DNA of 64,000 nucleotides from Paenibacillus pabuli (lineage in GTDB: Bacteria; Bacillota; Bacilli; Paenibacillales; Paenibacillaceae). The position numbers and the translations under genes are program-made. Location: NCBI RefSeq assembly GCF_039831995.1, contig NZ_JBDOIO010000005.1:124001-188000 (forward strand), in the 5' to 3' direction. Under the pieces are notes generated by a model. It searched no databases. It was given only the letters and a program-made list of their open reading frames with translations, and was not told the DNA's origin. Numbering within the stretch: position 1 is the stretch's first letter; every line of letters starts with the position of its first letter. Below, in pieces: positions 18,038 to 27,809 of the stretch.

Positions 18038-19621
18038 TTAATGCCCGGCTGTGTATTCTCCCTGTTCCTCGCCGATAACCATCTTCTCTTTTCCCATAAA
18101 GAAGGAAGCAATCAAGGCCAGTGCCGCCGGAATGGCAGCCCAGGCAAACAATTGCACGATGGAGGAGGATAACGCTTGAGTTATGGCCTCCAGCACCTGA
18201 GGTGGAATTGCCTGTCTAAGCTCTGGTGAGAGCAAGGCATGCGGATCGCTCAGATTCAGGCCTTCAGGCATGGCACCCGCCGGTACTCCAGCTCCAGACC
18301 CGCCTGCTTCCGCAGCGGAGCCGGCGAGGGCATCGTTCATTTTGCGCGTAAATACCTGGCTCTGTACAATCCCAAAGATCGTAATCCCCATCGTCATTCC
18401 AAGTGAACGCAAAAAGTTAAGTGTCGAACTTGCGGCGCCGCGTCTCTGCGGTTCGAACGCATTCATCGCCGCATTGCTGAGCACCGAGAACGAAGCTCCT
18501 ACACCCAGGCCGACGAGCACCATAAATACGCGGATCGTCCAGAGGGATGAGTTTTCGTCCAGTGTCGTCAGTAACCCCAGACCGAGAACAAGCAGTGCCA
18601 GCGTCGGGATCATAATGTTCCGATATTTGATCTTAGTCATGAGTACCCCACCCATCGAGGCGGTTACGACAGACCCCAGCATCATAGGCAGCAGCACGAG
18701 ACCGGAATTGGTCGCTTTACCCCCGAGCACACCCTGAATAAAGATTGGAATGTATACGGACGCCGTGATAAATGCCGCGCCACTGAACATGGCAATGACA
18801 TTACTGGACCAGTACACGCGGTTGCGGAACATGCCAAAAGAGATAATCGGTTCCTTCGCTCTTAATTCGGCAACGATGAATAGCAGCGCTAGCACCGCAA
18901 ATCCGGCAAACAAACCGAGAATTTGCCACGAGTTCCAGGCATACGTTTTGCCACCCAATTCGAGGCCGAAGATCAGACAGACCACTGCACCAATCAGTGT
19001 CACTGCACCCAGCCAGTCAATCTGCTGGGATTGATGCTGATGAGATTCCTTGTAGAAAAACGCAATAAATACAAACGCAATCAGTCCGAGCGGCAGGTTA
19101 ATATAAAATACCCATTCCCACGTGGCATACTGCGTGATGTACGCACCCAGCAGCGGTCCGAACACGCTGGACAATCCAAAGACAGCTCCAAACAATCCGC
19201 CCAACTTGCCCCGCGCTTCCGGTGCTACCACGTCAAACATGATGGTAAACGCAATCGGTACCAATGCACCTGCACCAATCCCTTGAATGGCTCTGTACAT
19301 GGTAAGCTCCACAATGGATGTAGCTGTTCCACATAACGCCGATCCAAGCATAAACACGATAATGCCGAATACAAAAAACTTCTTCCGTCCGTACATGTCG
19401 GACAATTTACCGAAGATCGGCATTCCTGCCATCTCGGCTACCATGTACGCTGAGGTAACCCAAACGAATTTGTCGAGGCCACCCAGCTTGCCGACGATAT
19501 CCCCCATCGCCGTGGCCACGATGGTATTATCCATCGAAGCCATCAGTATGCTGAGCAGCAGCCCTGCCAGCACCAATCCAATCCTGTTTTTACGTGCAAC
19601 CATTGTACTTAATCTCTCCAT
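18038..19621 (-). CDS. EmrB/QacA-type MFS multidrug exporter (DHA2, 14 helices)
   Basis: Proton-coupled drug exporter of 527 residues with about 14 hydrophobic segments. Diagnostic motifs are MASMDNTIVATAMGDI (motif D1), GKLSDMYGRKKFFVFG (motif A) and IGAGALVPIAF with the motif-C-like GAVFGLSSVFGPLLG. The C-terminal 90 residues include a polar extracellular loop before the last helix. A GGAGAG is 12 bases before the in-frame ATG at 19603, so 19603 is an alternative start. Only 54 bases separate it from the upstream bactofilin gene, with no terminator seen, so read-through is possible. Substrate cannot be inferred. Confidence 0.85.
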   Translation of the reverse strand: MERLSTMVARKNRIGLVLAGLLLSILMASMDNTIVATAMGDIVGKLGGLDKFVWVTSAYMVAEMAGMPIFGKLSDMYGRKKFFVFGIIVFMLGSALCGTATSIVELTMYRAIQGIGAGALVPIAFTIMFDVVAPEARGKLGGLFGAVFGLSSVFGPLLGAYITQYATWEWVFYINLPLGLIAFVFIAFFYKESHQHQSQQIDWLGAVTLIGAVVCLIFGLELGGKTYAWNSWQILGLFAGFAVLALLFIVAELRAKEPIISFGMFRNRVYWSSNVIAMFSGAAFITASVYIPIFIQGVLGGKATNSGLVLLPMMLGSVVTASMGGVLMTKIKYRNIMIPTLALLVLGLGLLTTLDENSSLWTIRVFMVLVGLGVGASFSVLSNAAMNAFEPQRRGAASSTLNFLRSLGMTMGITIFGIVQSQVFTRKMNDALAGSAAEAGGSGAGVPAGAMPEGLNLSDPHALLSPELRQAIPPQVLEAITQALSSSIVQLFAWAAIPAALALIASFFMGKEKMVIGEEQGEYTAGH

Positions 19622-19675
19622 TCACGCTCTATTCATATGACTGAAATAGTATATCCGAAAAGTTGTCCCCAATAA

Positions 19676-20386
19676 TCAGTCCACGGACCGATTGCGCTGT
19701 ACCAAAACTTCGGATTGCGAATGGATCTGCAGAGAAGAACGGTATTCAACCGTACCAATCCGGCAGCCCGGGCCAATTTTTATTTGATCTCCTCGAACAA
19801 CCTCGGCTACCGTGTTCTCTAACTCTATGTTATCTCCTTCAATCATGTTTGCCTTAAGGATCGATGGGTTACTCGCATTACTCGTGAACAAACCTTCGAG
19901 CAGCTTCCCTCGACCATTCTTCACCGAAATAATGGAACCGCCGATCTCCCTGGCTTCAGACGGACCCATGATTCTAAGCGTCATGTGTTCTGCGGTAAGC
20001 ATGCCTCCGACCGTGCAACGACCATTTAGCTTAAAAATCTCCGCCTGACAATCACCCGATAGATGAAGCTCCCCTACGACTTTCATCTTCTCAGCTTTGG
20101 CATGCAGGCCAGTCCCCTGGGTTAAATCCCCACCCTCATGGTCGACAATTCGTTCAGTTAGGGTAAGGGTTCCCGTAATTTTGATATCTGTCGATTCAAG
20201 AGACCCGTTTACAACCGACGTACCCGTACATTTGAACTGATCACATACCAAGCTATCGTTGAAGGAGGAATCCCCCACGACCTTGACCTTGCCGTATACA
20301 CCGCCAGCGGAGCTGCCTTCACCGATAATACTAATGTCGTTTCTCTTGTCTGATGGACTAACGATATGGTTATCCAATTCGATCAC
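19676..20386 (-). CDS. bacF: Bactofilin-family protein, BacF/YhbF-like
   Basis: Cytoskeletal beta-helix protein of 236 residues. It is built from short valine/glycine-rich repeats of the kind VYGKVKVVGDSSFNDSLVCD and LTLTERIVDHEGGDLTQGTG, typical of polymer-forming bactofilins, with no membrane segment. It is third in an operon with a paralog (23-base gap) and a MerR-like protein, the order of B. subtilis yhbD-yhbE-yhbF, whose products BacE and BacF are reported to be needed for flagellar assembly and motility. That role is transferred from B. subtilis by context. Confidence 0.72.
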   Translation of the reverse strand: MIELDNHIVSPSDKRNDISIIGEGSSAGGVYGKVKVVGDSSFNDSLVCDQFKCTGTSVVNGSLESTDIKITGTLTLTERIVDHEGGDLTQGTGLHAKAEKMKVVGELHLSGDCQAEIFKLNGRCTVGGMLTAEHMTLRIMGPSEAREIGGSIISVKNGRGKLLEGLFTSNASNPSILKANMIEGDNIELENTVAEVVRGDQIKIGPGCRIGTVEYRSSLQIHSQSEVLVQRNRSVD

Positions 20387-20409
20387 ATCCCTTTTCTTTC
20401 AAATAGAGC

Positions 20410-21135
20410 TTAAATCCGCTGGCTGCTGCCCACCTTGGCATCCGGATCAACCTCAAGTTCGGCTGAGTATTCGACAAGCCTGATGCTGCAGCCACGGCCA
20501 ATATAAACGTTGCTGCCACGAACAATATCAGCCTCTGTATCTTCCAATACGATCTCATCCCCTTCAATTAAGGATGTCTTGAAGGATGGCGTGCCGCCCA
20601 GACCGATACTTTTCCAAAAACCACTTTGTTCCTTGCGACGAATATCAATACGCTCTCCACCTATCTCTTTGGCCGACGAAGACGTATGGAGCTTGATCTC
20701 AACAATTCCTGCATTCAGAAAGCCACTAATTTTAATATTGCCCTGTACGTTCAGGGACTCACACTGTACGTCGCCTTCAATAGTGATCATGCCGCCAATA
20801 TCGATGCGTTCTCCATCCACCCGTCCACGTACGGTACATTTGCCGTTTACTTCAAGCTCGGGGCTATGGAGGTCTCCATGAATGGTTGTCAGGCCATCCA
20901 CACGAACACGGGAACTGTTCAAGGGGCCATTCAGCGTGCACATGCCGTTAATGGTTGCAGTTTCTGCACTCAAGGCTCCCTGCATCTTCAATGTTCCATT
21001 CACACTCAAGGAAGTACAATCCAGATTGCCGTTTACCTTAGCCATCCCATCAATGGAAACCCGGTGAAAAGCCCCACCTGCCGTTTGGCTCAAGCCTGAT
21101 ACATTCAGATCATTTCTCAAATGACGTTCTTCCAT
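20410..21135 (-). CDS. bacE: Bactofilin-family protein, BacE/YhbE-like
   Basis: Paralogous bactofilin of 241 residues made of tandem beta-helix rungs; successive segments such as VNGNLDCTSLSVNGTLKMQG and VNGKCTVRGRVDGERIDIGG repeat an x-V-x-G-x pattern every 10-20 residues between about 25 and 160. No signal or membrane helix. It starts 14 bases after the DUF4004-type gene and is followed 23 bases later by its partner, so the three genes form an operon. Flagellar or morphogenetic scaffolding is inferred from the B. subtilis locus. Confidence 0.72.
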   Translation of the reverse strand: MEERHLRNDLNVSGLSQTAGGAFHRVSIDGMAKVNGNLDCTSLSVNGTLKMQGALSAETATINGMCTLNGPLNSSRVRVDGLTTIHGDLHSPELEVNGKCTVRGRVDGERIDIGGMITIEGDVQCESLNVQGNIKISGFLNAGIVEIKLHTSSSAKEIGGERIDIRRKEQSGFWKSIGLGGTPSFKTSLIEGDEIVLEDTEADIVRGSNVYIGRGCSIRLVEYSAELEVDPDAKVGSSQRI

Positions 21136-21149
21136 GTCGATTCTCCCCT

Positions 21150-21773
21150 TTATCCCAATTTGAGTTTCAGCTCTTCCATAAACGTGCCCAGCGGAACTCT
21201 CAGCACCACTTTGACGCCGTGATCAAAATATAGCTCTGCTCCTGCACCAATAAGCATGAATGTCGGTACACCCATCTTGCGAATAAGCAGCAGTTCACTT
21301 GCTCTGTTTGCGAATCGATAATAATGCTCCGACATGACCTCAATCAGCAATGAGCCCTCCTGACGGGTAATATCCCCGCTTAATAGCAGCTTCTCAAGCA
21401 CATAAAGCATCATGATCTGCTCCAGTGCGTACATTTGCTGTTCCCGTCCTGCCTCTCTTACCAGTTCAAGCGAAGCCAATGAAACAATGTTTCGATCCAT
21501 TAATTGCTCGGCTGACATTTCCACCTCACCCAATGTGGGCGAAAACACGTCTGCCAGCTCATCCAGAGACAATCCATCCTTCATATGGAGGATCTTATCG
21601 ATACGCGTCAGGATCTGCTGCTTAGGAAAAAAGGTTTCCTGCCCCGTGTATGAAGACTTCCGAATAAACCATTCTTCCGGAATAAGGTTTTTCCGCTTCC
21701 AGCGGTATAACTGACCGTAGGATATCCCCGTAAGGTCCAGCAATTCTTTTTTGGAGATCAGATCATCCGTCAT
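21150..21773 (-). CDS. yhbD: MerR-like HTH protein, YhbD/DUF4004 type
   Basis: Cytoplasmic protein of 207 residues. The N-terminus has a MerR-type helix-turn-helix (LLDLTGISYGQLYRWKRKNL, residues 10-30) followed by a conserved IPEEWF segment; the C-terminal half is a predicted alpha/beta region of unknown role (DUF4004). ATG at 21773 sits seven bases after GGGGG and is preferred over 21809. It heads the bactofilin operon. Its own upstream region carries the inverted repeat at 21802-21820, so autoregulation is plausible. DNA-binding is inferred from the HTH only. Confidence 0.7.
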   Translation of the reverse strand: MTDDLISKKELLDLTGISYGQLYRWKRKNLIPEEWFIRKSSYTGQETFFPKQQILTRIDKILHMKDGLSLDELADVFSPTLGEVEMSAEQLMDRNIVSLASLELVREAGREQQMYALEQIMMLYVLEKLLLSGDITRQEGSLLIEVMSEHYYRFANRASELLLIRKMGVPTFMLIGAGAELYFDHGVKVVLRVPLGTFMEELKLKLG

Positions 21774-21801
21774 ATATGGTCCCCCTTTGTGTTGGAAAGA
21801 G

Positions 21802-21820
21802 TGTAACATAACATTGTTAC
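21802..21820. promoter_or_regulatory. Inverted repeat upstream of the bactofilin operon
   Basis: TGTAAC and TGTTAC separated by seven bases; the GTAAC/GTTAC arms are inverted. It resembles the 16414-16430 site but its spacing differs by two from the WalR consensus. Confidence 0.35.
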
Positions 21821-22071
21821 GTTGTGAAGTGTGGAAATCATTTTGCTCACAATTAATCTCAATTAACCGTCACCTTCTCAACTTTCTTACTGAATGCTGT
21901 CTGATTTCCAGTTGATCGTTCACTTTCCTCGCTATGAATGTTGTTGTTGCAATGGAAGGGGAATGGGTATAACCTGTGTGATAGATACGAAGGAGTCATT
22001 AACTGAGACCGCATTCCTATCAGGTCGGGACGTCTGTTGATGAATTCATGAAAGGGGTTACTTTTGTAGAG

Positions 22072-22866
22072 ATGGCACTCATTAAATGTGATTTTTACTC
22101 TGACACGCTAGGTCTCAGCACGAGCATGCATGTTATTCTGCCACAGCAGACCCATAATCAGATTGGGATGGAGAACGTTGCTGGGAAGGGACTGCATCCA
22201 ACGCTGTATTTGCTGCATGGTCTATCCGATGATGATTCCATCTGGCTGCGCCGGACATCCATTGAACGTTACGTGGCGAATCTCGGAATCGCCGTAGTGA
22301 TGCCGCAGGTACACCGCAGCTTCTATACGGATATGGCCGAAGGTGGGCGTTACTGGACATTCATTAGCGAAGAGCTGCCTGCGCTGGCACGTTCCTTCTT
22401 CCCGCTGTCTTCCAAACGGGAAGACAACTATGTTGCCGGCTTGTCCATGGGTGGTTACGGAGCGTTCAAATTGGCTCTGCGCAAACCGGATCAATATGCC
22501 GCGGCAGCTAGCTTGTCGGGCGCTCTGGATATGGCTGCACATATGGATAACAAAATCCTTTCCGCATTACAGCAGGCTGAAATGGAGCGGATCTTCGGAC
22601 CCGAGATCAAGGGCTCGGAGAATGACCTGCTGCATCTGCTGAAAGAGAGCCAGGCTAGTCAGGCACCACGTCCACTCCTCTATCAATGCTGCGGTACGGA
22701 AGATTTCCTGTATGAAGAGAATCAGTCCTTCCGCAACGCTTGTGCACAGACCGATTTTCAACTGACCTATGAAGAAGAACCCGGCGGACATGACTGGGCT
22801 TACTGGGATGAGAAGATTCAAAATGTGCTGCGATGGCTGCCTTTACAATCATCTAAAGAAAGTTAG
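22072..22866 (+). CDS. Alpha/beta hydrolase, tributyrin/esterase-D-type esterase
   Basis: Serine esterase of about 264 residues, soluble, no signal peptide. The catalytic triad is visible: Ser in [19 protein letters not shown] (GxSxGG elbow), Asp in [12 protein letters not shown] and His in [11 protein letters not shown]. The oxyanion region is [19 protein letters not shown]. The family includes EstA tributyrin esterases and S-formylglutathione hydrolases; which substrate applies cannot be told. ATG at 22072 has AAAGGGG 14 bases upstream, a long spacing; 22048 is in frame but has no ribosome site. Single-gene unit with a terminator at 22956. Confidence 0.82.
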   Translation: MALIKCDFYSDTLGLSTSMHVILPQQTHNQIGMENVAGKGLHPTLYLLHGLSDDDSIWLRRTSIERYVANLGIAVVMPQVHRSFYTDMAEGGRYWTFISEELPALARSFFPLSSKREDNYVAGLSMGGYGAFKLALRKPDQYAAAASLSGALDMAAHMDNKILSALQQAEMERIFGPEIKGSENDLLHLLKESQASQAPRPLLYQCCGTEDFLYEENQSFRNACAQTDFQLTYEEEPGGHDWAYWDEKIQNVLRWLPLQSSKES

Positions 22867-23286
22867 AGGATTTACAGGTTACATGCACTCCATATTCCCT
22901 TAATTTTCGCTGTACAAAAACGTTTATTAAAGATTTTATATTTCTGGATTCGCTTTACCCGCTTTTCTACTTAAGAAGAGCGGGTATTTGTCGTGGGATA
23001 TATGAGACACAAGAACTACACCATACTTCACATTCCTCCTAATGTCTCATATACTTACTGCTAGTAAGTCATTAGTATCAATTGATTCTCGGTGTTAAAT
23101 GTATCCAAAGCACCATAACATAAAAATGTTATTATGACGAAGATATAAGATGAGCCATATTAACTAATAAAATTAAACCGAATACATTTAATACACACTC
23201 TATATTTAAGTTATCTAGCATCTCTTTCTTTTCTAAAAATGAGAGAAGCCCATACATATATTACATAAAAATCGGGGGAAGTCTGA
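22867..23286. other. Intergenic region between esterase and HD-GYP genes
   Basis: 420 bases, AT-rich and without a gene. It holds the esterase terminator at 22956-22990; the rest should contain the HD-GYP gene promoter but no clear -35/-10 pair stands out. Confidence 0.6.
22956..22990 (+). terminator. Rho-independent terminator after the esterase gene
   Basis: TACCCGCTtTT at 22956 pairs with AAgAGCGGGTA at 22976, followed by TTTGT. Confidence 0.7.
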
Positions 23287-24384
23287 ATGGAGTTTAAGGA
23301 TTACGATGACTTAGTCGGGAATCATTTAAAACAAAATATTACAGATGTTAGAGGTGTACTTCTAATAGCCAAAGGCACTCTTCTCCTTCCAGAACATATC
23401 GACAAACTAAAAAAATTCAACATTCATATTCTGGATGTAGAGTCGGCATTGGAAGTTAACGAAGAGGATGGGGAAACGGATGATAAGATCAACTTGCAAA
23501 ACCAAGACAATATCGATCAGCCTCGTATACATTTTCCATCGATCCCAACTAAAGAGCTTATTCAGCGAACGGAGTCCTATCTTAAGGGGATGAAAGACAG
23601 CCTCGAACTAAGCGGAACAGTGGATATTGAGGAAGTTGAAGATAAATTAACTTCGGTTATCATGGACACATCGAATTCAGCAAGTTTGTTCCGACTCCTT
23701 GCAGAGCTAAAGGGAACACGGGATTTTCGCTATACGCACAATATGGGAGTTGCATTCATCGCGACCAAGCTGGGAAAACAACTTCGCTTGGATGAACAGG
23801 AATTAAAGACATTGACTACAGCAGCAACTCTATATGATATCGGTTCAACCAAACTTCCTTCGGATTTAGTGAACAAAACGTCCAGATTCAACGCAAACGA
23901 GTATGAGATCATGAAACAGCACACGATCTGGGGACATGATATGCTGAAGAACTCTATGGCGAACCCTCGCGTAGCTTTGGTTGCACTTGAGCATCACGAG
24001 AGAGAAGATGGCAGTGGTTATCCGTATCGTTTAAAAGGTGACCAGATCGACCCTCTGAGCAAAATAGTCGCTCTTGCCGACGTTTACATGGCCATGATAT
24101 CCCCTCGTCCATACAGGGAAGCCCACCCCTTCTTCAATGTAGTACATATGATTCACGAAGAAATTATGGATAATCGTCTGGAATCCCAGATTGGTCTAAC
24201 CTTTTTGGAATCATTAATGGCATCCCAACTTGGTTGTGAGGTTTTGTTATCCGATGGAAGACAAGGTAAAATCGTTCTCGTCGATAGAAATTATCCTACT
24301 CGTCCTTTGATCGCGCTAGATCATCAAGATTTCCTTGATCTCACTAAAACAAATGCCGTAACTGTAAAGGAAATCATCGGGTGA
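23287..24384 (+). CDS. HD-GYP domain protein with substituted HD motif
   Basis: 365 residues, soluble. The N-terminal 120 residues form an acidic module; an HD-GYP domain spans about 140-320. The GYP signature is intact (HHEREDGSGYPYRLKG), as are KQH-TIWGHD, HHE and the ADVYMAM aspartate. The canonical LHDIGK is LYDIGS here, so the metal-ligand His and the Lys are both replaced. HD-GYP proteins hydrolyse cyclic-di-GMP; with these changes the protein may be catalytically weak or a binding sensor. Start ATG at 23287 has GGGGGAAG upstream. The next gene overlaps its stop by four bases. Confidence 0.82.
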   Translation: MEFKDYDDLVGNHLKQNITDVRGVLLIAKGTLLLPEHIDKLKKFNIHILDVESALEVNEEDGETDDKINLQNQDNIDQPRIHFPSIPTKELIQRTESYLKGMKDSLELSGTVDIEEVEDKLTSVIMDTSNSASLFRLLAELKGTRDFRYTHNMGVAFIATKLGKQLRLDEQELKTLTTAATLYDIGSTKLPSDLVNKTSRFNANEYEIMKQHTIWGHDMLKNSMANPRVALVALEHHEREDGSGYPYRLKGDQIDPLSKIVALADVYMAMISPRPYREAHPFFNVVHMIHEEIMDNRLESQIGLTFLESLMASQLGCEVLLSDGRQGKIVLVDRNYPTRPLIALDHQDFLDLTKTNAVTVKEIIG

Positions 24385-24752
24385 AGAAAATGGTGACATT
24401 AGGAGATCGGTTATCGTTTGATGACAAAACCCTTTCCAGGGATATTTCATGTCTACTGGAAGTTGCTGATGCTGAATTTTATCCTGAAAACACAATAAAA
24501 AAGTTAATCAACATTCTGCGAAGAAACGGTTACGATTGCATTGAAGACATCGTTAACGCCAGCGAGAAGGAAATACGGCTATTGAAGTATATTGGACTAC
24601 AAACGTTTAATACGCTGAAAATTTTGTTAATGGAGCTATCTGAGTCTGAAAGATCCAAGAATTCGGAAAGGAATATAACACACAGCTCAAAAGTCACTAA
24701 AGGATTTAGCACAAATTCTAAATATTCATTACCCTGGAATGACAGATACTAG
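24381..24752 (+). CDS. Small protein with RNA polymerase alpha-CTD-like HhH domain
   Basis: 123-residue protein of unknown function. Residues about 35-82 (NILRRNGYDCIEDIVNASEK and the LKYIGLQTFNTLKILL that follows) match the helix-hairpin-helix pattern of the RNA polymerase alpha C-terminal domain. The last 35 residues are polar and probably disordered. The start is GTG at 24381 overlapping the HD-GYP stop (GTGA), nine bases after AAGGA, so translation is coupled; an ATG at 24390 is an alternative. It may recruit or mimic alpha-CTD contacts, but this is inference from one domain. Confidence 0.7.
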   Translation: MKKMVTLGDRLSFDDKTLSRDISCLLEVADAEFYPENTIKKLINILRRNGYDCIEDIVNASEKEIRLLKYIGLQTFNTLKILLMELSESERSKNSERNITHSSKVTKGFSTNSKYSLPWNDRY

Positions 24753-24850
24753 CCCATTCTTCCCTTATTAGCCGCACATAGGTAAGCGCTCTTTTCTTCG
24801 TTTTTGGAATTTTAATTCAAATTTGAATTTTTTACATTTTGAAATGAATA

Positions 24851-24922
24851 AAAACCCCCTCCGGTCGTCTGTAAGAGTTCATGTAACAGAATCTCTTACT
24901 TACTTTAACCTGAGGGGGTTTT
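24851..24922. terminator. Large bidirectional terminator before argH end
   Basis: AAAACCCCCTC at 24851 pairs with GAGGGGGTTTT at 24912; a nested stem GTAAGAG/CTCTTAC (24871, 24893) stacks inside. It serves the convergent small gene and the arg operon. Confidence 0.85.
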
Positions 24923-24968
24923 AAGAAGGTGTTCCTTCCTTAAAAAACAATGTGTTGCAACCGTAGCG

Positions 24969-26372
24969 TTAGCCGCGACTTGTAATCCATTGCTCCGTAA
25001 TTTCAAGCACCTTTTCACTGCGTCCGATGGCTTCAGCTACCTGACCGGAAGCTGTACCGCCATATACGTTACGTGCGTTCACGACCGCTTCCGGTTGAAG
25101 CACATCATAGATACGGTCATCGAACAGCGGGGAGAACTGACGGAACTCGTCCATGCTCAGATCCAGCAAATACTTGCCGTTCTGGATGCAGTACAGCACC
25201 GTTTTACCGATGACTTCATGCGCCTGGCGGAAAGGCAAGCCTTCGCCCACGAGGAAGTCGGCAATATCCGTTGCGTTGGAGAAGTCCTGGTTCACCGCTT
25301 GACGCATCCGGTCCTTGTTCACTTTCATCGTCGCAATCATTGGTGCGAACAATTGCAGTGCTCCTTCCAGCGTAGCGACCGTATCAAACATGCCTTCCTT
25401 GTCTTCCTGCATGTCTTTGTTGTAGGCCAGAGGAAGTGATTTCAGAACGGTCAGCAAACCAATCAGGTTACCGTATACACGTCCGGTTTTACCGCGAACC
25501 AGTTCCGGGACGTCCGGGTTCTTCTTCTGCGGCATAATGCTGCTACCTGTGCAGAACGCATCGTCCAGTTCAACAAAACCAAACTCGGTACTGCTCCACA
25601 GCACCAGTTCTTCACTCAGACGAGACAGGTGAGTCATGATCAGGGAAGCGGCTGCCAGGAACTCCACGATAAAGTCACGATCGCTAACCGCATCCAGACT
25701 GTTTTCGTAAACACCGTCGAAGCCCAGCTGCTCGGCCACGAAATGACGATCAATCGGGAACGTTGTACCCGCGAGCGCACCTGCACCGAGCGGAAGAACG
25801 TTAATACGTTTATAGCTGTCCATCAGACGCTCTGCATCCCGCTGGAACATGGAGACATACGCCATCAGGTGATGGGCGAACAGAATCGGTTGTGCACGCT
25901 GAAGGTGCGTGTAGCCAGGCACAATCGTATCGAGGTTGTCCTTGGCCTGTCCAATCAACGCTTCCTGCAGCGCATGCAACATGCCGACAAAACCAACCAC
26001 GCGTTCACGCAGGTACAAGTGCATGTCTGTTGCCACTTGGTCATTCCGGCTGCGACCTGTGTGCAATTTGCCGCCGACAGGGCCAATGGTTTCGATCAGG
26101 TTTTTCTCAATGTTCATGTGGATGTCTTCGTCCGAAACGGAGAATTCCACTTCGCCTGCGCGAATTTTGTGGAGTACCGTAATCAAGCCTTCCTTGATGG
26201 TTTCCACATCTTCCGCAGGTAGAATGCCGCACTTGCCCAGCATAGTTACATGGGCAAGACTGCCCTGAATATCTTCCTCAGCCAAAGCTTTGTCAAAGTT
26301 GATTGATGCCGTGTATTCCTCAACCAGATGATTGGTTTGTTTGGTAAAACGTCCTCCCCACAGCTTGCTCAC
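24969..26372 (-). CDS. argH: Argininosuccinate lyase
   Basis: Last step of arginine synthesis: argininosuccinate to arginine and fumarate. 467 residues, normal length. The fumarase/aspartase superfamily signature [20 protein letters not shown] is present near residue 275, with [13 protein letters not shown] near 105 and the catalytic HLQRAQP. GTG at 26372 is chosen because [10 protein letters not shown] is the family N-terminus and GGGGAG lies eight bases upstream; the ATG at 26402 would add ten foreign residues. Distal gene of the argCJBDFGH operon, followed by the large terminator. Confidence 0.97.
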   Translation of the reverse strand: MSKLWGGRFTKQTNHLVEEYTASINFDKALAEEDIQGSLAHVTMLGKCGILPAEDVETIKEGLITVLHKIRAGEVEFSVSDEDIHMNIEKNLIETIGPVGGKLHTGRSRNDQVATDMHLYLRERVVGFVGMLHALQEALIGQAKDNLDTIVPGYTHLQRAQPILFAHHLMAYVSMFQRDAERLMDSYKRINVLPLGAGALAGTTFPIDRHFVAEQLGFDGVYENSLDAVSDRDFIVEFLAAASLIMTHLSRLSEELVLWSSTEFGFVELDDAFCTGSSIMPQKKNPDVPELVRGKTGRVYGNLIGLLTVLKSLPLAYNKDMQEDKEGMFDTVATLEGALQLFAPMIATMKVNKDRMRQAVNQDFSNATDIADFLVGEGLPFRQAHEVIGKTVLYCIQNGKYLLDLSMDEFRQFSPLFDDRIYDVLQPEAVVNARNVYGGTASGQVAEAIGRSEKVLEITEQWITSRG

Positions 26373-26480
26373 GGTGAGTTCTCCCCTTTCGTTCATGGAC
26401 AAAGCCGCCCCTGCCCGATGTGCAAGAACGGCCTGCCCTGTAAAGTGATATTGGTCATGATATGACGCTATTTTATAACA

Positions 26481-27716
26481 TTATTTTTTGTTTTGTTCTA
26501 CGCCGGAATTGACTTTCAGACGCAGGGCGTTCAGACGGATAAAGCCGGTTGCATCTCCTTGATCATACGCTTGTGTCGGGTCAGCTTCCATTGTAGCGAT
26601 GTCCGGGTTGTACAGACTGACAGGGCTTTTCACGCCTGCGCCAATGATGTTGCCTTTGTACAGTTTTACACGCACGGTACCTGTTACGTTCTTCTGGCTT
26701 TCGCTCACCAGCGCTTGCAGCGCCAGACGTTCCGGTGCGAACCAGAAGCCGTTGTACACGAGTGTGCTGTAACGGGTGATCAGGCTATCACGCAGGTTCA
26801 TAACTTCACGGTCCATGGTGATGGATTCCATTTTGCGGTGTGCTGTAAACAGAATCGTTCCACCTGGTGTCTCGTAAACGCCACGGCTCTTCATGCCGAC
26901 AAAACGGTTCTCAACCATGTCGACACGGCCAATTCCGTGTTTACCGCCCAGTTCGTTCAGCTGCTCCATCACTTGAAGCGGGCTGAGACGCTCACCATTC
27001 AGCGCTACGCAGTTGCCTTGTTCGAATTCCAGTTCAACATATTCCGCTTGATCCGGTGCATCTTCCGGTGCGTTGCTCAGCAGGAACATGTCTTTGTTCT
27101 CGTCCGCACTTGGATCGAACCAAGGATCCTCAAGCACACCGCTCTCATAGCTGATATGCAGCAGGTTACGGTCTGTAGAGTAAGGCTTAGCTGCTGATGC
27201 CGTTACCGGAATGCCATGTTTCTCTGCGTATGCAATCATCTCGGCACGTCCCGGGAACTGGTTGCGGAATTCTTCCAGACGCCAAGGTGCGATGACCTGA
27301 ACATCTGGTGTCAGCGCAGCTGCATTCAACTCGAACCGAACTTGGTCATTCCCTTTGCCCGTAGCGCCGTGAGCAATCGCTGTAGCGCCTTCTGCACGAG
27401 CGATATCGACCATGCGTTTCGCGATCAGCGGACGAGCGATACTTGTGCCGAGCAGGTATTGTCCTTCATACAGAGCACCCGCTTGGAACATTGGGTAGAT
27501 GAAGTCTTTGGCGAACTCGTCGCGCAGATCGTCGATATATACTTTGGAAGCGCCGGTAGCGAGTGCTTTTTCTTCCAGGCCGTCCAGCTCATCCTTTTGT
27601 CCGATATCTGCTGTAAATGCGATGATCTCTGCATCATAGGTTTCTTTCAGCCATTTCAAAATTACAGATGTGTCCAACCCGCCGGAATAGGCGAGTACGA
27701 TTTTTTCCTTAGCCAT
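26481..27716 (-). CDS. argG: Argininosuccinate synthase
   Basis: Condenses citrulline and aspartate with ATP to argininosuccinate. 411 residues. The N-type ATP pyrophosphatase P-loop is [16 protein letters not shown] at residue 7; further signatures are [20 protein letters not shown] and the [20 protein letters not shown] region. GGAGG ten bases before the ATG supports the start. It lies between argF (93-base gap) and argH (108-base gap) on the same strand. Confidence 0.98.
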   Translation of the reverse strand: MAKEKIVLAYSGGLDTSVILKWLKETYDAEIIAFTADIGQKDELDGLEEKALATGASKVYIDDLRDEFAKDFIYPMFQAGALYEGQYLLGTSIARPLIAKRMVDIARAEGATAIAHGATGKGNDQVRFELNAAALTPDVQVIAPWRLEEFRNQFPGRAEMIAYAEKHGIPVTASAAKPYSTDRNLLHISYESGVLEDPWFDPSADENKDMFLLSNAPEDAPDQAEYVELEFEQGNCVALNGERLSPLQVMEQLNELGGKHGIGRVDMVENRFVGMKSRGVYETPGGTILFTAHRKMESITMDREVMNLRDSLITRYSTLVYNGFWFAPERLALQALVSESQKNVTGTVRVKLYKGNIIGAGVKSPVSLYNPDIATMEADPTQAYDQGDATGFIRLNALRLKVNSGVEQNKK

Positions 27717-27809
27717 GTTCGTTGTTCCTCCCCAGTTTCAGTTACTATAAACTGTTATCTATCATCGCTAACCCTGCGCCTAAAATCAACTCATTTAAGC
27801 AAACAGCGG

